From Fluviicola sp. (GTDB lineage: Bacteria > Bacteroidota > Bacteroidia > Flavobacteriales_D > Crocinitomicaceae): DNA of 64,000 nucleotides. The stretch covers positions 172,602-236,601 of the forward strand of contig JARWZO010000029.1 in NCBI GenBank assembly GCA_029866325.1, written 5' to 3'. A program made the translations under genes and the position numbers. Positions 35,177 through 42,952 of this stretch are shown here, one piece after another. Position 1 is the stretch's first letter. Each line of letters opens with the position of its first letter. A model generated the notes under the pieces. The model was not told where the DNA came from. It saw only the letters and a program-made list of their open reading frames with translations, and searched no databases.

Positions 35177-35830
35177 ATGTGTTTTTCAGCGAATGCCAGC
35201 TTTATAGCCGGAGCAGCCTTAACGGTTGTCGGGGTAGCTTCTTTGAGTCAGGTACGTAAACCGGCTCAATTGATGTTTGCATCTATTCCCTTATTGTTTG
35301 CCATTCAGCAAGTCTGCGAAGGATTCGTGTGGCTTTCGTTATCCGACAGCGCCTTTTACCACTGGCATGGAACCGCCAAATACGCTTTTCTCATTTTTGC
35401 TCAAATCGTTTGGCCTACCTGGATTCCGCTCTCTTATTTGTTGATCGAACGTTCTCTAAAGCGACGCAAGATCATTCGTTATTTCCTCTTTGCCGGTATT
35501 GCCGCCACACTCATTCTCACTTATCGTTTGCTTTTTTCAACAGCGGTAGCGCAAATCAACGGATGTCATATCTCTTATGAAATAGAATCCACCAAAACAA
35601 TGATGATTGCCACCGGAATTTTGTATCTCAGTGCCATTGTGATTGCGCCGTTTATCTCCAGTTGCAAACGCACCTTTATCCTAGCTACGGCCAATGTGGT
35701 TTCGCTCACCATTACCCAACTGTTCTTCGATGTTTACTTGGTTTCGGTGTGGTGCTTTTTTGCAGCGGTGCAAAGTGTGCTAATCTTTTTTGTGATGAGG
35801 GAGATGAGGAGGGGGAATGGAAGTGTATGA
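35177..35830 (+). CDS. DUF6629-like membrane protein
   Basis: This 217-aa protein has about seven hydrophobic segments and the N-terminal pattern MCFSANASFIAGAALTVVGV found in the DUF6629 family. The start is taken at 35177, because the upstream frame adds 15 residues not typical of the family. Function unknown. It is a single gene between two minus-strand units. Confidence 0.75.
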   Translation: MCFSANASFIAGAALTVVGVASLSQVRKPAQLMFASIPLLFAIQQVCEGFVWLSLSDSAFYHWHGTAKYAFLIFAQIVWPTWIPLSYLLIERSLKRRKIIRYFLFAGIAATLILTYRLLFSTAVAQINGCHISYEIESTKTMMIATGILYLSAIVIAPFISSCKRTFILATANVVSLTITQLFFDVYLVSVWCFFAAVQSVLIFFVMREMRRGNGSV

Positions 35831-35967
35831 AATTATTTTTGGTAGAGATGTGTATGAAGGGTTGCTTTCATAAAGAGGATGGTCCTACTTTTTGCAGGAA
35901 GATATTTACGGAGTGAAGTCACTTGGCAAAACCGTTCGAAAACAATCTAGTGAATGTGATAAACTTA

Positions 35968-37125
35968 TTAATATCCAAAGAAATTTATCCCGAATTCATT
36001 TTTCAAATAATCAGGAGGTGTAAAGGAAAAATTTGAAAGTAGTACACCATCATTATCAAATCTTCCTATATCAAATTGTGATTCCTCCAGTAATACCATA
36101 ATATGTTTTTCGTACTGTTCAATAAATGTTTCATAGTAAACTGGATTGAAATAAACATTTTCAACATGCGCAGCTATTAACATAGTTATATCCGATTTTA
36201 AATTATTCCTACTACGTAGTTGTTGTCCAAGATTTCCATAAAGAGGGGTATCACAGTCAAAATAACTAATAAGAAAGTATGTTTTACTCGTATTTGGTAG
36301 CAACGTAATAAAAATCATTTCCATCCTATTATCTGAATGAGGAATAGAATTACCTTCAAAATCGAAGTCTAAATAAAAAGCAGAAGAGACAGCTATCGGA
36401 TAAAAGCTATCTAATTCAAAAACCTCTGTTTTCATTAGACTATAACTACCATCTACAATAATTCTATCGAATATAGTTTTGTTTTCTTCGATATCGTTTA
36501 CTGATTCTTCACCGAAGTTCATCCATTGAGAAACTTCTAGTTTTTTGTGTGAAGAAACTACAAATCCTCTATAGGCGAAAAGAAAATTTTGTTCAGTAGT
36601 TTGATGGTAGGGGTGAAGTTCGATTGGCTTAAATATTGCATCATGAGTATTACAGAAGCCCCAAAATATTGAAGCATGATTCTTACCCTTTTTCTCACTA
36701 TCCAATTCCCCTAATTTGAATTTATAAGTCATTACATGACCATCTTCAACAATTTGACTCAGCACTCCATTATTTTGGATGGAATGAGCTGCTGAAACTT
36801 TTATTTTTCCTGTAGAATCTAAGTTACAAGTAGCTGCACTCGCATCAGGATGCCAACATTTTTTAGATTTCTCAATGCCAAGAGCTATTACTTGTCCTAA
36901 AATAGAATCAAAATCTTCCTGAGTAACATCAGTCAAATTATACTTATCAAAAATTTGAAAATGTGTTTCTTGTAATTCGCCATTTTTAGGTAAAGAACCA
37001 ACATCAGCCATAAATTGGTCAAAAATATCAGGCTTGAGACCTCCCTTCCTAAAATCACGCATTACCTCGAAAAAAGCTGTATGGTTGATCTGAGGATTAA
37101 GGAGTTGATTTAAAAAATTAGCCAT
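35968..37125 (-). CDS. AT-rich orphan gene with Cys/His-rich central domain
   Basis: This 385-aa protein is not recognised with confidence. The central part (residues 88-170) reads KKCWHPDASAATC, AAHSIQNNG, VEDGHVMTY and SIFWGFCNTHDAIFKPIE; C90, H92, C100, H114, H130, C158 and H161 could ligate zinc, a layout that recalls HNH-like or zinc-finger domains. The C-terminal half is a beta-rich or mixed domain rich in Phe and Tyr. There is no signal peptide. Codon use leans to TTA, ATA and AAA, and the DNA looks markedly more AT-rich than its neighbours, which suggests recent transfer. Function unknown. Confidence 0.65.
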   Translation of the reverse strand: MANFLNQLLNPQINHTAFFEVMRDFRKGGLKPDIFDQFMADVGSLPKNGELQETHFQIFDKYNLTDVTQEDFDSILGQVIALGIEKSKKCWHPDASAATCNLDSTGKIKVSAAHSIQNNGVLSQIVEDGHVMTYKFKLGELDSEKKGKNHASIFWGFCNTHDAIFKPIELHPYHQTTEQNFLFAYRGFVVSSHKKLEVSQWMNFGEESVNDIEENKTIFDRIIVDGSYSLMKTEVFELDSFYPIAVSSAFYLDFDFEGNSIPHSDNRMEMIFITLLPNTSKTYFLISYFDCDTPLYGNLGQQLRSRNNLKSDITMLIAAHVENVYFNPVYYETFIEQYEKHIMVLLEESQFDIGRFDNDGVLLSNFSFTPPDYLKNEFGINFFGY

Positions 37126-37289
37126 GTCGTATATTAATAAAGCAAAATCGATACCAAAGTGAATATAGATATTCCTGAGAAAACTTGTATGATATTCTTC
37201 ACAATCAAACTCAATTCTAATTATTCCTAAAGTGATCGGTAATCCGAAACAACATCTTTAATTACTTTAAAGATGCCACCCTCCTCTAT

Positions 37290-37306
37290 CCTCCCTCAAA
37301 GGGAGG
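37290..37306. repeat. CCTCCCT-CAA-AGGGAGG palindrome
   Basis: A 7-bp perfect inverted repeat with a 3-nt centre, followed at 37364-37378 by a diverged form of the TCCGCCT-C-AGGCGGA palindrome. Both lie in the 298-base gap after the DUF5723-like gene; no gene is seen there. Confidence 0.7.
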
Positions 37307-37423
37307 AGGTAGACTTTCCTTCTCGATTTCAGATCCCTATGTTTCCTAATGTGTCCTACCGCGTCCGCCTCAGGAGGATGTGGTTAAAAGAAAAATATGG
37401 AACCAATTCCTGCTTTTCCAACA

Positions 37424-38872
37424 TCAATTATACGCATCACACCCATCTTTTCTTCGACGGATTCTACTTGGATCGTAATCACGTCCTCCACGTTTGTGCG
37501 CACGGCATTTCGGATGGTAGAAAATCGGAATTTTCAGGTGAGCGTAGATATCACCTCCGTACAATTTGCTTCTGCCCACCAGGTGAAACAATTTATCCGT
37601 ACCGATGGTCAAACAGTAAACTCGCACCGCCAGCCCGATTTGAGGCGTGCGGTATTCATACAAACTCAAGGGAATGGAAACATCAAAAATGCGCGATTCG
37701 TAACGCACGCCTACCATCAGTGAATTGGCGCGGCGAACTCCGAATTTATTTCGACTAATGGGCAAAGCCTGAACAATGGCAGCATTTGCATACACACGCG
37801 ATGCCCACAGGTTGTAATCACCCTGCACCGAAACATAAGTCGGAAGGTGAATTTTGTAAGGTTTCTTTACACGACCTTCCGTTATATCATCTTCTTGATT
37901 TTGAAAGACATTCAGAATATTGTCTTCATCTACATTTTCATCAGCATAATTGAGCCAGTCATACGACTGAAAACTGTATCCGGCAAATTGAACGTTTTCT
38001 TCTTCAAACTTTACCGAACCGATGTCCATGATGGAAAAACCCAATTTGTATTTGTAAGGCAAGTAACGACAGCCCATTTTTTTCGAATTGGGATAATAGC
38101 TACCACATTCGCTCATCATTTTCTGGTAGGTAAAGCCAATGTCGAGACCCATTCCACCTTTCGTGTACAATTGTGGATCCGGAGTTACCATTCCGTCGGC
38201 GTTTAATTCAAAAACACCCAACAATGAATCGTTGCGGACATTAAAATCCATGTTATAAACATTGGCCGCAGCTCCACCAATCGACAAGAATTTCTTGATG
38301 GAAATGCCTCCCATGAGCATATCACGACGTTTTTTGTAGAATGTGTAGGCGTAACTCAATTGAATTTCACCATAGTTGACCGATGAAACATAAACGTTTT
38401 TCAAGGAATAATCGATGTTGTGTTGTGGCGTATATTGCGGAACACCGTTTTCAATAAATTGTCCCGCATAATCGGGAATACCGCGAGCAGAGGTGTAACT
38501 TCTTACATTGAAAAATAATCCTGCGGCATGATCTCCCTGCGACCAAACAGCCGACAATACTTGAGCAAACGTGCGGTTATAGGCGTGATACTTGTTTTTG
38601 TTTTGATGGAATTGGATATCATCTTCGTCGATTCCTTCGCCTTCGGTGCGAATGACGCGCACCCAATTGGTTCCGTTGAGTGAAACAAAATTATTGTTGG
38701 CATAGGTTCCTGCTCCAACTATATGAATGTCAAGCCATGTCTTGGCATCCAGCATCGATGATGGATTCAAGAAAACACTGTTGGTTGGTGTATAATTGCT
38801 AAATGCAGCACCATATTGCTCTTGAGCAACAAGCACCGACGGCAAACACAAAACCAACAGCATCCATTTCAT
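37424..38872 (-). CDS. DUF5723-like outer-membrane protein
   Basis: This 482-aa exported protein has a signal peptide (1-16, ending VLVAQ) and a pattern typical of Bacteroidota outer-membrane beta-barrels of the DUF5723 type: NYTPTNSVFLNPSSMLDAKT near the start, then alternating amphipathic strands (FFNVRSYTSARGIPDYAGQF, YGEIQLSYAYTFYKKRRDM, YKLGFSIMDIGSVKFEEEN). The very C-terminal extension after about residue 455 is basic and charged, which is unusual for a barrel. The start directly follows the gap stop codon, so they are co-transcribed. Function unknown. Confidence 0.75.
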   Translation of the reverse strand: MKWMLLVLCLPSVLVAQEQYGAAFSNYTPTNSVFLNPSSMLDAKTWLDIHIVGAGTYANNNFVSLNGTNWVRVIRTEGEGIDEDDIQFHQNKNKYHAYNRTFAQVLSAVWSQGDHAAGLFFNVRSYTSARGIPDYAGQFIENGVPQYTPQHNIDYSLKNVYVSSVNYGEIQLSYAYTFYKKRRDMLMGGISIKKFLSIGGAAANVYNMDFNVRNDSLLGVFELNADGMVTPDPQLYTKGGMGLDIGFTYQKMMSECGSYYPNSKKMGCRYLPYKYKLGFSIMDIGSVKFEEENVQFAGYSFQSYDWLNYADENVDEDNILNVFQNQEDDITEGRVKKPYKIHLPTYVSVQGDYNLWASRVYANAAIVQALPISRNKFGVRRANSLMVGVRYESRIFDVSIPLSLYEYRTPQIGLAVRVYCLTIGTDKLFHLVGRSKLYGGDIYAHLKIPIFYHPKCRAHKRGGRDYDPSRIRRRKDGCDAYN

Positions 38873-39883
38873 TTAACCCAAGTTACCCATTTTTATGGCT
38901 AAATCAACCAATCGGTTGGAATATCCGGCTTCATTATCGTACCAACCCACCACTTTTACCATGTTTCCGACTACCGAAGTGAGTTCACTATCGAAAATAC
39001 AAGAATTGGAATCACAAACAATATCAACAGAAACAATCGGATCTTCGGTGTAACGCAGGTAATTTTTCAATGGTCCGTTAGCTGCATCCAAAAAAGCTTT
39101 GTTGATCGCTTCTACCGAAACCGGATTACGAACAATCATTGTCAGATCGGTCAACGAACCATCCGGAACCGGAACACGCATGCCACAACCGCCTATCATG
39201 CCATCCAATTCAGGAAAGATCCGAGATAATGCTTTGGCCGCGCCGGTTGTAGTTGGTACAATTGACATGGCTGCAGCACGCGCTCTGCGCAAGTCTTTGT
39301 GAGGGCTATCGTGCAATCGCTGATCGGTTGTATAACTATGAATGGTGGTAATATAAGCACTTTCAATGTCGCACAATTCGCGCATCACCGCGATCAACGG
39401 TGCAGCAGAATTGGTCGTACACGAAGCATTACTCACAATGATGTCGGAAGCAGAAAGACGATCATCGTTTACCCCCATTACAATATTGAGAATATCATCA
39501 CCTTCCGACGGAGCACTTAAAATCACTTTCTTCGCGCCACCAGCCAAATGTTGTTCTGCTTTTTCTTTTGTTAAAAACAATCCCGTCGATTCTACTACCA
39601 AATCAACTCCCATATCGGCCCAAGGAATATCAGCCGGAGATTTGTACTGGGTAAAACGAATGGAGCGTTGATTATCGGTAGTGAGTACATCGCCTTCAAT
39701 GGTGAAGGTTTGTTTCAATCTTCCATGTATACTATCGTATTTAAGCAGATGTGACAGCGTTCCGATAGGCGCCAAATCATTCACCACAACCACTTCGATA
39801 TCTGAACGTTCTAAGCACAAACGTGTGAAATAACGTCCGATTCTACCAAATCCGTTTACCCCTACTCTTAATTTTTCTGCCAT
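38873..39883 (-). CDS. gap: Glyceraldehyde-3-phosphate dehydrogenase, type I
   Basis: This 336-aa cytoplasmic enzyme converts glyceraldehyde-3-phosphate to 1,3-bisphosphoglycerate with NAD(P). The NAD-binding GFGRIGRYFTRL is at the N-terminus, the catalytic cysteine lies in SNASCTTNSAAPL, and WYDNEAGYSNR closes the phosphate-binding region. Length is normal. The gene abuts the outer-membrane protein gene directly. A near-consensus -7 element on the minus strand, TAATTTTC, is seen at the upstream side. Confidence 0.95.
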   Translation of the reverse strand: MAEKLRVGVNGFGRIGRYFTRLCLERSDIEVVVVNDLAPIGTLSHLLKYDSIHGRLKQTFTIEGDVLTTDNQRSIRFTQYKSPADIPWADMGVDLVVESTGLFLTKEKAEQHLAGGAKKVILSAPSEGDDILNIVMGVNDDRLSASDIIVSNASCTTNSAAPLIAVMRELCDIESAYITTIHSYTTDQRLHDSPHKDLRRARAAAMSIVPTTTGAAKALSRIFPELDGMIGGCGMRVPVPDGSLTDLTMIVRNPVSVEAINKAFLDAANGPLKNYLRYTEDPIVSVDIVCDSNSCIFDSELTSVVGNMVKVVGWYDNEAGYSNRLVDLAIKMGNLG

Positions 39884-39947
39884 GCTTTCCCTTGTTGGTT
39901 GTACAGCGAAAATTAATCAAAAGAAAGGGATTGCAATCGTTAACAAA

Positions 39948-39983
39948 ATAAAAAAACCGATTTGCCTAATTACAAATCGGTTT
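39948..39983 (-). terminator. Terminator after T9SS type B gene 2
   Basis: A perfect 11-bp stem (AAACCGATTTG / CAAATCGGTTT, 39954-39964 with 39973-39983) with an 8-nt loop continues into seven or more Ts on the minus strand. The stem is 23 bases after the gene stop. Confidence 0.9.
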
Positions 39984-40005
39984 CTGTATCCTTGTTCATT
40001 TAAAA

Positions 40006-42447
40006 TCAATGGTATACCTGCACAAATCCTTGTTTGGTGAGCTCTTCTCCGCTTTCCAATTCGGCTTTGATCATGTAGAAATAGGTTCCTTCGTCTACTA
40101 AATCACCGCCTTTGGTTCTACCGTCCCAACCACCGGCCGGATCAGTATACTCGTAGATAAGATTTCCCCAACGATTCAAAATCGTACATTCAAATGTTTT
40201 CACCCCTTCATATTCAATAAAGAAGATGTTATTTCCACTTAGGGAACTGAGCGTAATGATATTCGGAACGGCGATATCACATACCTTGTTACCGATTGTG
40301 GCCGTATCCGAATGCGTATAACATTCATTGGATGATGTAACAATATAATCACCCGGACTCAACACCGTTATCGAAGGTCCTGTTTCACCGGTATTCCAAG
40401 AGTAATTCAAAATATTTGGATTCGCTTGTGCATTAATCACATAAGATACACCTACACAGAGTACCGTATCCAGCACTTGTGTATACGCACTTCCCGGGTA
40501 AAAGATATCCGAACTAACGGCGGTTCCACAAGCGTTATCGGTAAAGGTGACCGTATAGGTTCCGGGAACTGTTGTCCATATCGATGGATTCAGTGCCGTA
40601 TTGGAAGGATTAAAGTGAACACATGTATCTGATGCTGTCCAAACACCGCCGGCAAAAGCGGTAGTTCCTTGTACATTAAAGTTTTGGAAACAAGCCAATG
40701 TATCCGGGAAGATTGTTGGTTGCGGCAATGTGAAAATCACGACAGTTGTATCGTACGAACAACCGAAATCATCCGTTACATTATAGGTATAACTGTGTGA
40801 ACCAGGTGTGTTGGGAACCACAACAATGGCTGTATCACTTTGACCGGAAATAATTGTTGGATCATTTGTCCAGAAATCGGTAACAATTTCGTTTTGATAC
40901 GTTTCAGGCTCCGGATAGAGTGCAGCATCGAAGTTAATTGTCCATTGGAAGATGTATCCGTCATCCACACCTTGATTATCCTGAACCGTTACCGTCCATG
41001 GTCCATCAAGCGGACAACCGATAAAATCAGAGAACGAACCATCCGGTGCGTACACAAAACTCGGATCCATTGATGGGAAACCATAATCGTTTGTAATGAT
41101 GTTAGTTGCGGCAATTGCATTCGCACAAATAGATGTGGTTGTTGCATTGACTTCAGAGAAACAATAGGTCCAAGTTGGGCTTCCCGGAGCACCACCATCT
41201 AGGTTGGTATCATTTCCGAGGAACGTACTGATTCCGTTACCACAACCGCCTGCTATTAACCCACCGGCCTGATTAAAGGCGTTCATGAGTGAGACTGTAG
41301 TTCCGTTCGGACACGTCAAAGCTATTTCTATATCTCCGATATACGAGTGTTCAATATCCAAACAAATAGATGTAATGTCATTCGGACTTGTAACTGTTCC
41401 ACCGTTCAATCCTGTAATTCCGATTGTTGTTTCGTATTGCACTCCCGTACCATCAGGCAAAGGTGTGAGTCCGGCAAAAACTCCACCGATTCCGAATGAT
41501 CCCGGAGGAACAGCAACACCTACGGTATCCGTTGGCGTAACACCACCAATCAATTCGGTTTGTAAACCAAGACATACCGTATCATCAATTGGTCCGGTTC
41601 CTGCGAAAATCGGTAACTGCGAAACCCTTACTTTACAGGTAATTCTAGCCGGTTGCGGGAACGGATCAAGAATTCGTAAATCAACAAAATATCCTTGACG
41701 AGCAGGAGGTAAGAACCACAATGAATCATCTTCACTAGAGAATACGCCTACACCACCAATTGTCCAGGTATAATCACAGTTATTCGTGTTTTGAGAATAT
41801 CCTGTTCCGGTATTCTCAAATGAGTATGGAAACAATGGTTTGGCAACCAATAAAATAGAATCGCCAAAACAAACATCTACATATCCTGTATCTATTGGAT
41901 TCATGATATTCGGACCTACTCCATTCACTCCTCCTACAAATGCTTCCAAATGCGGATAAAACGGCTGTGCCAAATCGCCACAAGCAACATTGGCAACCCA
42001 TCCTGTTCCTTCATTTGCTCCATCGGAAACAAAACGAACGGTTAAACAACCCGTAGGATTATTGACAAACGAAGCCTGAACGTTGAACCCGTTGATGTTT
42101 GTAGCGGAGTTATATGCGCCGATCAAAGGAGCTGTAATATCCGGACCATCATAAATATAGATCGTATCTGTAGGATCAATGTTGAATTCAAATCCGATAT
42201 TGGTTGCAAAAGTGATCGATACTTTTGAACCCATTGTCAAGTTTGGACAGAAGGTAATGGTTTCATCCGTATTTGGCAGGTAATTTCCTCCCATATCCAC
42301 AAAATTGGTTGTGGAAGCAACAGCTAATGAATCGCAATTTAATGGATTTGCCACACCGAAATCATTGTCATAAATAGACATTTGTGCCTGCGATTGCAAA
42401 CCGAATAATCCGGTAAAGGCAATCAACGCGAATAGTTTCTTTTTCAT
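40006..42447 (-). CDS. T9SS type B (gliding-associated C-terminal) surface protein, copy 2
   Basis: This 813-aa protein has a signal peptide (ending LQSQAQ). The N-terminal domain (about 50-165) has strands around DTIYIYDGPDITAPLIGAYN and NPTGCLTVRFVSDGANEG, like CUB-type modules. A central domain near 330-510 with ICLDIEHSYIGDIEIALTCP and DGPWTVTVQDNQGVDDGYIF resembles proprotein-convertase P-type modules. PKD-like segments (TYTVTFTDNACG, YNVTDDFGCSYDTT) follow. The last 90 residues are the gliding-motility-associated C-terminal (T9SS type B) domain, FECTILNRWGNLIYEY to LTKQGFVQVYH. A close paralogue is at 42953-45379. Adhesin or matrix role is inference. Confidence 0.85.
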   Translation of the reverse strand: MKKKLFALIAFTGLFGLQSQAQMSIYDNDFGVANPLNCDSLAVASTTNFVDMGGNYLPNTDETITFCPNLTMGSKVSITFATNIGFEFNIDPTDTIYIYDGPDITAPLIGAYNSATNINGFNVQASFVNNPTGCLTVRFVSDGANEGTGWVANVACGDLAQPFYPHLEAFVGGVNGVGPNIMNPIDTGYVDVCFGDSILLVAKPLFPYSFENTGTGYSQNTNNCDYTWTIGGVGVFSSEDDSLWFLPPARQGYFVDLRILDPFPQPARITCKVRVSQLPIFAGTGPIDDTVCLGLQTELIGGVTPTDTVGVAVPPGSFGIGGVFAGLTPLPDGTGVQYETTIGITGLNGGTVTSPNDITSICLDIEHSYIGDIEIALTCPNGTTVSLMNAFNQAGGLIAGGCGNGISTFLGNDTNLDGGAPGSPTWTYCFSEVNATTTSICANAIAATNIITNDYGFPSMDPSFVYAPDGSFSDFIGCPLDGPWTVTVQDNQGVDDGYIFQWTINFDAALYPEPETYQNEIVTDFWTNDPTIISGQSDTAIVVVPNTPGSHSYTYNVTDDFGCSYDTTVVIFTLPQPTIFPDTLACFQNFNVQGTTAFAGGVWTASDTCVHFNPSNTALNPSIWTTVPGTYTVTFTDNACGTAVSSDIFYPGSAYTQVLDTVLCVGVSYVINAQANPNILNYSWNTGETGPSITVLSPGDYIVTSSNECYTHSDTATIGNKVCDIAVPNIITLSSLSGNNIFFIEYEGVKTFECTILNRWGNLIYEYTDPAGGWDGRTKGGDLVDEGTYFYMIKAELESGEELTKQGFVQVYH

Positions 42448-42456
42448 AGTGCGCGT

Positions 42457-42822
42457 TTATAGTTTTTGTTGAGAAAGTGCATACGATAAACGCAAGCGGT
42501 AGATTGATTCAGCTTTTAAGATGGTATTGGTACCGGAAATTTGAAAATACTGAGTCTCTTCTTCTTTCAATTGAATACCGTAATCAACGTAAGATGCTGT
42601 TTTAGATGAAGATGGTTTTACTTCACCTGCAATTACGTACTGATTTGATTTCCCTTCGGATACTTCAATCACCGAAAGGGCATGTTTCAAGCAATACGCT
42701 TCAAAAGTAGATTCGGTAGAACGCTGCGTATCCCTTGACGTGGAAGTCTTATTAAGTGGTTGCTGAGCGTTTGAGTAGCAACCGATCAGCAATACAATCG
42801 CGAAAGAGCAAAGTGTTTTCAT
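42457..42822 (-). CDS. Small exported partner protein, copy 2
   Basis: This 121-aa protein has a signal peptide (ending CYSNAQ). The mature part is rich in Ser and Thr, with a LKHALSVIEVSEGKSNQYVI segment and a C-terminal QYFQISGTNTILKAESIYRL block. The same C-terminal block occurs in the gene at 45386-45760, which precedes the other large T9SS protein. Function unknown; a partner role is inferred from repeated pairing. It lies 9 bases upstream of its large partner. Confidence 0.75.
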   Translation of the reverse strand: MKTLCSFAIVLLIGCYSNAQQPLNKTSTSRDTQRSTESTFEAYCLKHALSVIEVSEGKSNQYVIAGEVKPSSSKTASYVDYGIQLKEEETQYFQISGTNTILKAESIYRLRLSYALSQQKL

Positions 42823-42902
42823 AGTTGTTGTTTTAGTCTTAGACCACTAATGTGGTAAAATAGTTGCGCCAATATAAAAATAAAAACGGTTTTTGGAAGA
42901 AC

Positions 42903-42934
42903 AAAAAAGCCGATGAGTTTGGACTCATCGGCTT
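42903..42934 (-). terminator. Terminator after T9SS type B gene 1
   Basis: An 11-bp stem (AGCCGATGAGT / ACTCATCGGCT, 42908-42918 with 42923-42933) has a 4-nt loop and ends in Ts on the minus strand, 19 bases after the gene stop. It separates the two duplicated modules. Confidence 0.92.
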
Positions 42935-42952
42935 CTTTTGCAATCGATTAGT

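Noticed and set aside
37273..37758. Plus-strand frame of 161 codons
   Set aside because: It runs antisense into the end of the DUF5723-like gene, starts in a low-complexity palindrome and shows no family.
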